DNA of 64,000 nt. Origin: Brachybacterium sillae. GTDB lineage: Bacteria; Actinomycetota; Actinomycetes; Actinomycetales; Dermabacteraceae. The notes under the pieces are model-generated. The model had not been told where the DNA came from, ran no database searches, and worked only from the letters and a program-made list of their open reading frames with translations. The translations under genes and the position numbers were made by a program. The DNA is taken from the NCBI RefSeq assembly GCF_025028335.1, contig NZ_JAFEUW010000001.1:1612001-1676000 (forward strand), in the 5' to 3' direction. Positions within the stretch are counted from its first letter, which is position 1. Each line of letters begins with the position of its first letter. Of this stretch, positions 47,396-54,521 are shown one piece after another.

Positions 47396-48463
47396 CTATG
47401 TGTTGTCAAGTCCGCTCTGCTCGCTGAGGCGGCGGTAGAGCTGGCGGGCTATGTATCGCTTGAGTGAGCGGCGGATTTCCTTGGTGGTGCGTCCTTCGGC
47501 TCGTCGGCGTTCGACGTAGGCGCGGGTCGGCGGGTGGTGCGACATTCGGGTCAGCGCGATCGACGATAAGGCTCTGTTCAGACGCCTGTCGCCTCCTCGG
47601 TTGAGGCGATGACGGGTGGTGTTTCCGCTCGAGGCGGGCACGGGACTGACGCCGGCGAGCACGGCGAACGCTGCTTCGGAGCGGACCCGGCCGGGGTGTG
47701 ACCAGGCGGCGATGATCACGGCCGCGTTGATCGCGCCGATCCCGGGCTCGTCGAGCAGGATTGCGGCGTCGCTGGCGGCGACCAGCGCGGTGATCTCGTC
47801 ACGGTTAGCAGCGAGGTCCTGATCGCAGACGGCAACCCGTCGGGCCAGCCGGATCGCTTCCCGGCGGGCTGTCGCGGTCGCGAGGTCCTCCTGTCGCGTG
47901 CGCCAGGACTCGATCGCCGCGAGCTGCTTCTTGGTGAGCGAGGCGCGGGCGTCGATGCCGAGGTCGACCGTTCGAAGCAGCGCGGTCAAGGCGTTGATCG
48001 ACCTGGTGCGTTCGAGGTTGATGAGGTCGCGGGCGCCGATCAGCACCCGCAGCGCCGCGCGGACTCCCGCGTCCTGACGCGGATCACGGAGGTTGTCGGC
48101 ATCGACGCCGAGCACGGAGCGGGCGATCAGTTCCGCGTCGATCTCGTCGCTCTTGCCTCGTCCGCGACGTTCACGTGCCGCTGTCGGGAACGACTCCACG
48201 ACCCGGTAGCCGGCGTCCTGGCATGCTCTCGCGAGCCGGGCGCCATACGAGCCGACGCCCTCGATCGTTACGAGCACATCGGCCAGCCCGCTGGTGCGCC
48301 GAGCGATCCACGCGACCGCGCGTGATAATCCCGCCGGCGTCGTCGGGAAGGTCCGAGTGTCCACTCTGGCGCCAGTGCGCGCGTCGAGCACGGCGAGAGT
48401 GTGTGTTCTGGAATGGGTGTCCGCGCCGATGACATACGCGAACGTGTTTGCGACGATGGTCAT
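47396..48463 (-). CDS. IS110-family transposase (bridge-RNA-guided recombinase type)
   Basis: A 355-residue DEDD recombinase. The RuvC-like domain has AYVIGADTHSRTHTLAVLD, TIEGVGSYG and the acidic pair in GKSDEIDAELIARS. The C-terminal transposase_20 domain has LLDEPGIGAINAAVIIA, LAGVSPVPASSGNTTRHRLNRGGDRRLNRAL with the serine proposed as nucleophile, and a basic end. I start it at the ATG at 48463 (MTIVANTFAYVIGADTH); the frame is open upstream to 48622 without family similarity. Relatives use an RNA from the element's non-coding end to choose targets. Confidence 0.93.
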   Translation of the reverse strand: MTIVANTFAYVIGADTHSRTHTLAVLDARTGARVDTRTFPTTPAGLSRAVAWIARRTSGLADVLVTIEGVGSYGARLARACQDAGYRVVESFPTAARERRGRGKSDEIDAELIARSVLGVDADNLRDPRQDAGVRAALRVLIGARDLINLERTRSINALTALLRTVDLGIDARASLTKKQLAAIESWRTRQEDLATATARREAIRLARRVAVCDQDLAANRDEITALVAASDAAILLDEPGIGAINAAVIIAAWSHPGRVRSEAAFAVLAGVSPVPASSGNTTRHRLNRGGDRRLNRALSSIALTRMSHHPPTRAYVERRRAEGRTTKEIRRSLKRYIARQLYRRLSEQSGLDNT

Positions 48464-48753
48464 GGTGACCGTGATCCTCTCCACTGGGTTGACGTCACTG
48501 CTGGCGTCGACCCGGGAATGGTCACTTCGAGGCAGGCCTGTAATGGGCCACGACCGCCGTGAACGGTCGGGCAAGCTTCTGATCAAGCCATCGGAGTGGG
48601 CAGGGTCGGCGCCGGCACCCACCCGGCCGGACAGATCCTGGGAAAGGCACCCCGCCGAAGCGGGAGGCCAGGCGATTCAAGAGTCACGACCAGACGGAGC
48701 ACCAGCACCCACCCTGCCAGCCGACCCCAGGCCAGCCACTTCAGAGACTTACA
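48464..48753 (-). ncRNA. Candidate bridge RNA region of the IS110-family element
   Basis: About 290 non-coding bases lie upstream of the transposase, where IS110-group elements encode their bridge RNA. The minus strand contains TGAATCGCC (48679 to 48671), identical to the terminal nine bases of the host IS3 element. Further 3' lies AGAAGC (48580 to 48575), identical to a hexamer two bases inside the element's own downstream end (47397 to 47392). A hairpin CCCGC-TTCG-GCGGG lies between them. The order target-like then donor-like matches the known architecture. No structure was computed. Confidence 0.4.
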
Positions 48754-48759
48754 GATTCA

Positions 48760-48921
48760 GGAGCCGTCCTCCGCGGCGAGACCCGATTCCATGGGGGTCA
48801 TCACCAGGCGGTTCGGGAGGGTGACGGAGCCGAGGCGGAACTCGGTGGACAGGAGACGGTCGGGGGAGGCCGGGGTGCTGGCGGGGTCCGGGGTGGAGGT
48901 GGTGGCAGACGGGGTGGACAT
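48760..48921 (-). pseudogene. N-terminal 54 codons of the disrupted oxidoreductase
   Basis: The ATG at 48921 has GGAG nine bases upstream. Translation gives a Ser/Thr/Pro leader and then LLSTEFRLGSVTLPNRLVMT and PMESGLAAEDGS, the expected beginning of an old-yellow-enzyme barrel. It ends at the GGA duplication next to the IS3 block. Joining it to the segment at 46006 continues in frame as DGSVTPALLQYWLARA. Confidence 0.88.
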
Positions 48922-49015
48922 CGGTGCTCCTTCGCAGCGAGAGGAGGCCGGCCGGACCGGTCGGTCTGACGGGACTCTACGGCGGGTCTGTGACGCTGAG
49001 AAGGACTTTCGGGCC

Positions 49016-49041
49016 GGGGCCGCCCCGGTTGGGGCGACCCC
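49016..49041 (-). terminator. Terminator hairpin after the MFS gene
   Basis: An 11-bp GC-rich stem with one G-U pair (arms 49031-49041 and 49016-49026 on the minus strand) and a 4-base loop lies nine bases past the MFS stop codon. Confidence 0.6.
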
Positions 49042-49049
49042 GCCCCCCG

Positions 49050-50381
49050 TCAGACCCGGTCGCCGTACGCGACCGCGGTGGCCTCACTCTGGGCGTCCAG
49101 GTGCGGCCGCGCCTTCAGACGGTCCAGGTGGCGGTGCCCCAGCAACAGGGCCACACCGGCGGCCACCATCGAGGCGGCGCCCAGCGCGTACGGGGCGAAA
49201 GCCCCTGCCGACAGCGCCAGCGGTCCGGCGACGGCCGGTGCGAAGGACCCGCCGATGAACCGCACCCCGGAGTAGGCGGAGCTGGCCACGTTGCCGGGCA
49301 AGTCGGTGGCCTCCATGACGGCCTCGGTCAGCGCCGTGTTGGTGACCCCCAGCAGCAGGCCGCCGACGATGATCAGCACGATGATCGCGACCATCGAACT
49401 GTGCAGGGCGGCGAGCAGCCCCAGCACCACGGCCATGCCGCCGTAGATGCACAGCAGGGTGGGGATGAGACCGATGGTGCGGGTCAGGCGCGGGGCGACG
49501 AGCACCGAGGTCACGGCCACCGACAGTCCCCACCCGAAGAACACCCCGCCGATGCCCATGGGCGTGATGTGGGTGCCGTGGGCCTCCGCGGCGGCCTCCA
49601 GCGGGAACGGCGAGTATGCCAGCAGGATGAAGAACGCGAAGTTGTAGCAGACGGCGGAGGCGGCGAGGGTCAGCAGCGCCGGGTTGCGCAGGGCCCGCAG
49701 GGCGGCGGTGGGCTCCACGCGGGGGGCCTCGACCCGCTCGCGCATGAGGGTGATGATCCCGAGGGCGCCGATGCCCATGAGCACGGCGGTGCCGGCGAAC
49801 GGCGCCCGCCAGGAGACGGACCCGAACAGCCCGCCGAGGAGCGGCCCGATCGCGAGCCCGAGCCCGAGCGCCGACTCGAACAGGATGATCTCCCCGGTGG
49901 TGCTGCCGTGGGCGGCGGCGACGATCGCTGCGAGAGCGGTGGAGATGAACAGCGCGTTGCCCAGGCCCCACCCGGCCCGCAGGTTGATGATCTGCGCGAC
50001 GTCCCTGGAGACACTGGCCAGGCCCGCGAACAGCACGATCAGCAGCAGGCCGGTGATGAGGGTGGTGCGCACGCCGAAGCGCCCGGAGAACCAGCTGGTG
50101 CCGAACATGGCCAGGCCCGTGATGAACAGGTAGCTGGTGAACAGCAGCATGGCCTGGCCGGGGGTGGCGTTCAGTTCGCGGCTGATGGCCGGGAGGATCG
50201 GGTCGACCAATCCGATGCCCATGAACGACACGGTGGTGGCGAAGGCGATCTCCCAGACCGCGCGGGGCTGGTGGAGGAAACCGGTGCCGTGGGGGTGCGC
50301 GGCGGCGGTGGTGTCGGGGGCGTCGGGCGCGGTGGTGCCGGCGATGGTGTCGGGACGGTGCTGGTCGATAGCAGCGCTCAT
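49050..50381 (-). CDS. MFS transporter (drug:H+ antiporter-like)
   Basis: A 443-residue major-facilitator permease with twelve predicted membrane helices. The first begins at about residue 42 after a Pro/Ala/Asp-rich leader. Landmarks are GIGLVDPILPAISRELNA at helix 1, the helix 2-3 loop GRFGVRTTLITGLLL, which follows the family pattern, and GWGLGNALFIS. I start at the ATG at 50381; the upstream open frame is Pro-rich and lacks similarity. The MarR regulator is encoded 70 bases upstream on the same strand, so this is probably a regulated exporter. The substrate is unknown. Confidence 0.88.
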   Translation of the reverse strand: MSAAIDQHRPDTIAGTTAPDAPDTTAAAHPHGTGFLHQPRAVWEIAFATTVSFMGIGLVDPILPAISRELNATPGQAMLLFTSYLFITGLAMFGTSWFSGRFGVRTTLITGLLLIVLFAGLASVSRDVAQIINLRAGWGLGNALFISTALAAIVAAAHGSTTGEIILFESALGLGLAIGPLLGGLFGSVSWRAPFAGTAVLMGIGALGIITLMRERVEAPRVEPTAALRALRNPALLTLAASAVCYNFAFFILLAYSPFPLEAAAEAHGTHITPMGIGGVFFGWGLSVAVTSVLVAPRLTRTIGLIPTLLCIYGGMAVVLGLLAALHSSMVAIIVLIIVGGLLLGVTNTALTEAVMEATDLPGNVASSAYSGVRFIGGSFAPAVAGPLALSAGAFAPYALGAASMVAAGVALLLGHRHLDRLKARPHLDAQSEATAVAYGDRV

Positions 50382-50451
50382 GGGGGTCTTTCCGGGGGTG
50401 AGCGAGGGGGCGGGGGTGAGGGTGGAGGAACGGGGCGGCGGAGGGCGGGGG

Positions 50452-50940
50452 TCAGGAGGCCGGCGGTGGCGTGTGGTCGTGCTCGGCGGCATCGGCCAGG
50501 CGGTGGAGCAGGGCGGTGGCGCGGTACAGGGTGGCGAGGTCCTCGTCGCTGAGCTCCCCGAGCAGGGGACCGGCGGCATGGCCGAGGGCGGAGGTCCAGC
50601 GACGGAGCGCCTCGAGACCGGCGGGGGTGAGGTCGATGAGGGAGGAGCGGTGGTCGTGGGCGTCGGGCTCCCGGCACACCAGACCCGCCACCTCGAGCCG
50701 GTGCACGGTGGCGGTCGCGGTGGGGCGGGTGACGTTCTCGGCGTCGGCGATCTCCGACAGGCGCAGCGGGCCGCGGCGGTGGATGGTCGAGCACAGGCGC
50801 CACGCCACGGACGAGACCCCGACGTCGGCCCGTCTGGCGATGGTGCGAGCGAATCGGCTGGCGGCCACGGTCAGGTCCTGGGCGAGACGCGGATCGAGCG
50901 ACCCGGGAGAGGGGGCCGGGGCGGGGATGTCGGACGGCAC
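50452..50940 (-). CDS. MarR-family transcriptional regulator
   Basis: A 162-residue winged-helix repressor. The MarR domain has VSSVAWRLCSTIHRRGPLRLSEIADAENVTRPTATATVHRLEVAGLVCREPDAHDHRSS, in which the recognition helix and the D-x-R wing are readable. The GTG start has no ribosome binding site, and a TATCCT -10 element lies seven bases upstream, so the transcript is probably leaderless. It probably controls itself and the downstream MFS gene through the inverted repeat at 50962-50980. Confidence 0.9.
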   Translation of the reverse strand: MPSDIPAPAPSPGSLDPRLAQDLTVAASRFARTIARRADVGVSSVAWRLCSTIHRRGPLRLSEIADAENVTRPTATATVHRLEVAGLVCREPDAHDHRSSLIDLTPAGLEALRRWTSALGHAAGPLLGELSDEDLATLYRATALLHRLADAAEHDHTPPPAS

Positions 50941-50947
50941 GCGCAGG

Positions 50948-50980
50948 AGGATAGCCGAATGTAGTTCGAGAGGCTAACTA
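50948..50980 (-). promoter_or_regulatory. marR promoter with an overlapping operator
   Basis: An inverted repeat TAGTT-N9-AACTA occupies 50962-50980. A minus-strand -10 element TATCCT lies at 50953 to 50948, ending seven bases before the GTG start. The repeat lies in the -35/spacer region, where a MarR dimer would block RNA polymerase. Confidence 0.55.
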
Positions 50981-51072
50981 GTTGGGCGGTGGGGTGGGCG
51001 CCGCGGCGGGCGAGAGCAGGACCACGTGGGACGGGGCGAACGCCCGCGCACCGGGCCTTTTACGATGCCCCA

Positions 51073-52638
51073 ATGAGCCACACCCCCTCCTCTCCTCCTC
51101 CCGGTGCTCGGCCCGGCCCCGCGGGTCGCCCCGATCCGTCCGACCGACCGACCTCCGCAGATGCCCAGGTGACGTCCTGTTGGCCCACCACGTCCGGGGC
51201 CGACGACGCCGTGGCCGGTGCTCCTGCGGCCGCCCCCGCCGACGACCGCCACCTCGAGCGCTCCCTGGACCACGGCCAGATGGCGATGATCGCCATGGGG
51301 TCGGCCCTCGGCACCGGTCTCTTCCTCGGCACCGGTGCTGCGATCGGAGTGGCCGGTCCGGCCGTGATCATCACCTTCGCCATCGGCGCTCTGATCGCGG
51401 CCTGCATCGCGCTGACGATGGGGGAGATGGCCTCCCGCCACCCCGTGCGCGGCGGCTTCGGCACCCTCGCGGCGCACTACCTCTCGCCGTTCTGGGGATA
51501 TCTGACCCGCTGGCTGTACTGGATCGTGACCGTCGGCGTGACGGGCGCGGAACTGGTGGCCGCCTCCACATACCTCACGTACTGGTTGCCGAGTCTGCGC
51601 CTGGAGATCGGCATCGCCCTGTGTGCGGCACTGATCATCGCGGTGAACCTGGTGAGCGTCGGATCCTTCGGTGCCATCGAGTTCGTGCTCTCCAGCATCA
51701 AGGTGATCGCGGTGGTGGTGTTCCTCATCGTCGGCCTGATCCTGGTGTTCGTCGGCCTGCCCTCGGCTCCCGCACCGGGGCTCGCGAACCTCACCAACGA
51801 TGGCGGTTTCGCGCCGAACGGCCTGGCCGCGATCTGGGTGGCGCTGTCGATCGTGATGTTCAGCTTCGGCGGCATCGAGCTGCTGTCGATCACCGCGGCC
51901 GAGGCGAAGGATCCCGCGCGTTCCATCCGCACCGCCGCCCAGTCGACGATCATCCGCCTGGCCGTGTTCTACGTGCTGGCGGTGACGATCGTCGTGGCGC
52001 TGGTGCCGTGGCGGGAGGCCGCCGGTACCGGTGACGATGTGGCTGCCTCCCCGTTCGTGCTGGTCTTCGACCGGATCGGCGTGCCCGCCGCGGCGTCGCT
52101 GACGAACGCCCTGGTGCTGATCGCGGCGCTCTCGGCCGCGAACGCCAACCTGTATGCGGGCAGCCGGATGCTGCAGTCGCTGGCGGTCGACGGGCTCGCA
52201 CCGCGCTGGCTGGCGGGGCTCTCGCGCCGGCGTGTGCCGGTGCGCGGCCTCATCGTCAGCACCGTCGGCATCGTGGTCGCGGCGCTGCTGGCGTTCACCG
52301 GTGTCGGCAACGTGTTCGGCTACATGATCAGCCTGGTGGTGTTCTCGATCCTGCTGGTGTGGGCCCTGATCCTGGTGACGTTCCTGGTGTATCGCCGGCG
52401 CGGCGTCACCGGGGCGACGTTCCACGTGCCCGCCGGGCCGGTGGTGGCCATCGTCGGTCTGATCGGGGTGGCGGCGGTGGTCGCGACCGTGGCCGTGGTG
52501 CCCGACATGCGCGTGGCCGCGATGGTGGGTGTGCCGGCGGTGATCGTCGCGAGCGTGCTGTATGTGCTGGTGGCGCGACATCGCCTGGATCCGGCCGAAA
52601 TCGAGCATGCCTTTGAGGAGGCCGAGCGTCTGCGCTGA
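51073..52638 (+). CDS. APC-superfamily amino-acid permease
   Basis: A 521-residue amino-acid/polyamine permease with about twelve membrane helices. The first unwound helix reads IAMGSALGTGLFLGTGAAIGVAGPAV, then GALIAACIALTMGEMASRHPVRGGFG, the consensus region of the AAT/GABA-permease family. The leader of about 70 residues is Pro/Ala-rich. I start at the ATG at 51073, where TACGAT lies seven bases upstream and suggests a leaderless transcript. It diverges from marR. The amino-acid substrate cannot be read from the sequence. Confidence 0.9.
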   Translation: MSHTPSSPPPGARPGPAGRPDPSDRPTSADAQVTSCWPTTSGADDAVAGAPAAAPADDRHLERSLDHGQMAMIAMGSALGTGLFLGTGAAIGVAGPAVIITFAIGALIAACIALTMGEMASRHPVRGGFGTLAAHYLSPFWGYLTRWLYWIVTVGVTGAELVAASTYLTYWLPSLRLEIGIALCAALIIAVNLVSVGSFGAIEFVLSSIKVIAVVVFLIVGLILVFVGLPSAPAPGLANLTNDGGFAPNGLAAIWVALSIVMFSFGGIELLSITAAEAKDPARSIRTAAQSTIIRLAVFYVLAVTIVVALVPWREAAGTGDDVAASPFVLVFDRIGVPAAASLTNALVLIAALSAANANLYAGSRMLQSLAVDGLAPRWLAGLSRRRVPVRGLIVSTVGIVVAALLAFTGVGNVFGYMISLVVFSILLVWALILVTFLVYRRRGVTGATFHVPAGPVVAIVGLIGVAAVVATVAVVPDMRVAAMVGVPAVIVASVLYVLVARHRLDPAEIEHAFEEAERLR

Positions 52639-52727
52639 GCGCCGGGGCCGGGCGTCAGCGCTGGGTCTCGACGCTGTGAACCGACCCCACGGGTCCCGCT
52701 GACGAGCGGCTCCCCTCGCCCCTTCCC

Positions 52728-52767
52728 GGCCCCGCCCGACGTGACATGCACGACGTCGGGCGGGGCC
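52728..52767 (+). terminator. Terminator after the permease gene
   Basis: A perfect 15-bp stem GGCCCCGCCCGACGT and complement (arms 52728-52742 and 52753-52767) with a 10-base loop lies about 90 bases after the permease stop codon and upstream of tRNA-Leu. Confidence 0.75.
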
Positions 52768-52846
52768 GGATTGGGTGGGGGCGCAGGCGGCCGCTATGCT
52801 GGGGGAACCTTCGGCCTCGGCGGCAAGATCCCGGTGTCGAAGACAT

Positions 52847-52930
52847 GCGCGAGTGGCGGAATAGGCAGACGCGCACGGTTCAGGTCCGTGTGCCCGAAAG
52901 GGCGTGGGGGTTCAACTCCCCCCTCGCGCA
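52847..52930 (+). tRNA. tRNA-Leu (anticodon CAG)
   Basis: An 84-base class II tRNA. The acceptor arm is GCGCGAG/CTCGCGC. The anticodon loop TTCAGGT gives CAG. The long variable arm TGCCCGAAAGGGCG is characteristic of leucine tRNAs, and the T-arm is GGGGGTTCAACTCCCCC. CCA is not fully encoded. A terminator follows at 52989-53017. Confidence 0.95.
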
Positions 52931-52988
52931 CCGCAAGGGTTTGGCGATCCAGGGGAATCCTGGTTGCGGAATCCGCTTGGACGACATG

Positions 52989-53017
52989 GCGGCCCCCGGG
53001 ATGATCCCGGGGGCCGC
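52989..53017 (+). terminator. Terminator after tRNA-Leu
   Basis: A perfect 13-bp stem GCGGCCCCCGGGA and complement with a 3-base loop, followed by TTGTTGTTGG. Confidence 0.85.
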
Positions 53018-53115
53018 TTGTTGTTGGTGGCTCGCCGTCGGCGCCGATACTGCGGCAAACTTCCACACTGACTCTGACACTGACAAACCGACACTGACAA
53101 ACCTACACATTGGCA

Positions 53116-54348
53116 CTATGACGTGGCCCTTTGACGATCGGGACGATCGTGTCCCGTGGTGGCGAGGCCGTCCGCCACGACGCGTTCGATGACGGACACG
53201 GCTCGGGCCGGGCCGTCGAGGCCGGCCATGCGCTCGCTCAGGCCGGAGGCGCTCCGGCGCAGGGCCCCGTCGGTCAGGAGCCGGCGGACGACGTCCGGCA
53301 CGCGTCCCCGGGTGACGTCCGAGCGACGCAGACGGAGTGCATTGCCCAGGCGAACGCACTCGTCGACGTTCCAGCGCTGCTCGGCCTGCATGGGGTACCC
53401 CGCGAAGGGGACGCCGGCGAGGCAGGCCGCCTGCACCGTGCCCTCCCCTCCATGGATGACCGCGGCGTCGATCCGCCCGCGCAGCCGATGCTCCGGAACG
53501 ACGTCGACGCGGTGCACGCGGTCGCTCAGACCGGCTGCGACGTCCGCCGGGATCGCCACGCCCCCGCCGACGAGGAGGTCGATCCCCGTGGCGTCCAGCT
53601 GGGCCAGGACCTGTCCGAGCACCTTCGGCGAGCCCGAGGATCCGAAGCTGACGTAGACGAGCGGGTGCGGCGCGCCGCGCTCCTCGAGGAAGGCGGGCAA
53701 CGGGGCGGGCGAACGGTAGTGGACGGGGCCGACCGCCACGTCACGGCAGTCGAGGGGTCGCCGGTCCAAGGCCGGGGGCAGCGATGCGATCAGGTCGACG
53801 TCGGACGTCATGGCCTCGACGAGCGGACCCGGGAGGCGCACCCCGTACTCGGCCGCCGCCCGCGACAGGCTCTTCGGCTTCCAGGTGATCAGCCGGGCGG
53901 CCCACCGGAGCGGCCCCGGCGCGCGGTAGCCGTCGTCGACGTCCAGGAAGTACGACCTCGACATGTAGTACGGCCGCACGTAGAAGAGGGGCACGCCACC
54001 GGCTCGGGCCGAGATGAACATGGTGGGATTCGACCCGATCACCGCGGCGTCGGCGTCGTGGATCGCCGCCAGCTCCCCCGAGATCCGCCGACGGACCGTG
54101 TCCAGGTCGAAGGGGTGGGAGAGCCCGCGGCCCTGGTCGAAGTCCATCACCTGGCGCGCCTGTTCCGGCGTCATCACCGGAGAGCCGAGTCGGACCGCAT
54201 GGCCGGCCTCTTCGATCAGCCCCAGATATCGATCGGAGTAGACATGGAAGCTCGTCTCGTGACCGGCGGCGCGGGCGGCCCCCGCGACCTCGATGCAGCG
54301 AGTGGTCTCGCCCAGGTTGTAGCTCTCGGGTGAGAAGACGATGCGCAT
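53116..54348 (-). CDS. GT1/UGT-type glycosyltransferase
   Basis: A 410-residue GT-B-fold glycosyltransferase. The N-terminal acceptor domain starts MRIVFSPESYNLGETTRCIEVAGAA. The C-terminal nucleotide-sugar domain has PLVYVSFGSSGS and the donor-binding signature AAVIHGGEGTVQAACLAGVPFAGYPMQAEQRWN, as in MGT-type macrolide or glycolipid glycosyltransferases. The ATG has GGAGGA four bases upstream. It stands alone between tRNA-Leu and the insertion-sequence cluster, which suggests a remnant of an acquired region. Donor and acceptor are unknown. Confidence 0.85.
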   Translation of the reverse strand: MRIVFSPESYNLGETTRCIEVAGAARAAGHETSFHVYSDRYLGLIEEAGHAVRLGSPVMTPEQARQVMDFDQGRGLSHPFDLDTVRRRISGELAAIHDADAAVIGSNPTMFISARAGGVPLFYVRPYYMSRSYFLDVDDGYRAPGPLRWAARLITWKPKSLSRAAAEYGVRLPGPLVEAMTSDVDLIASLPPALDRRPLDCRDVAVGPVHYRSPAPLPAFLEERGAPHPLVYVSFGSSGSPKVLGQVLAQLDATGIDLLVGGGVAIPADVAAGLSDRVHRVDVVPEHRLRGRIDAAVIHGGEGTVQAACLAGVPFAGYPMQAEQRWNVDECVRLGNALRLRRSDVTRGRVPDVVRRLLTDGALRRSASGLSERMAGLDGPARAVSVIERVVADGLATTGHDRPDRQRATS

Positions 54349-54447
54349 CAGTCCTCCTCTCCTGTTGGCGGGGCGGACGGTCGGTCAAGGACGACGCTAA
54401 ACTCGAGATTTCACGGGGGTGTGGTCTCGACCGGCGGAATGAATGGC

Positions 54448-54519
54448 GAAAGGTGCTCCTGGCCTGGGATGATACGGGTTGTTCAGACTCGTATTGATCC
54501 GCTGGAAGGAGCACCTTTC
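54448..54519 (+). promoter_or_regulatory. Inverted repeat that can hide the transposase ribosome binding site
   Basis: GAAAGGTGCTCCT (54448-54460) is an exact complement of AGGAGCACCTTTC (54507-54519). The second arm contains the AGGAG ribosome site of the transposase that starts at 54522. A transcript entering from outside the element would contain both arms and could pair them over the ribosome site. Copy 3 keeps the pair; in copy 2 the outer arm has a mismatch. Confidence 0.6.
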
Positions 54520-54521
54520 AG

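Larger units (their letters stand above)
47390..48754 (-). mobile_element. IS110-family element inserted in the IS3 terminal repeat
   Basis: The element has no terminal inverted repeats, as usual for the family. A GA dinucleotide is present at both junctions (47389-47390 and 48754-48755), compatible with a 2-bp core duplication. The transposase stop lies a few bases from the downstream end, while about 290 non-coding bases precede the start. This layout matches IS110-group (not IS1111-group) elements. Exact ends are uncertain by a few bases. Confidence 0.75.

Noticed and set aside
48464..48622. Longer IS110 transposase starting at 48622
   Set aside because: The 53 extra residues have no family similarity and the DNA is the expected non-coding, bridge-RNA-bearing end; the ATG at 48463 gives the usual N-terminus.
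54401..54425. ATTTCACGGGG at the IS1380 ends as parS sites
   Set aside because: Only one half resembles parS; it is part of the element's terminal repeat and occurs at the copy ends.
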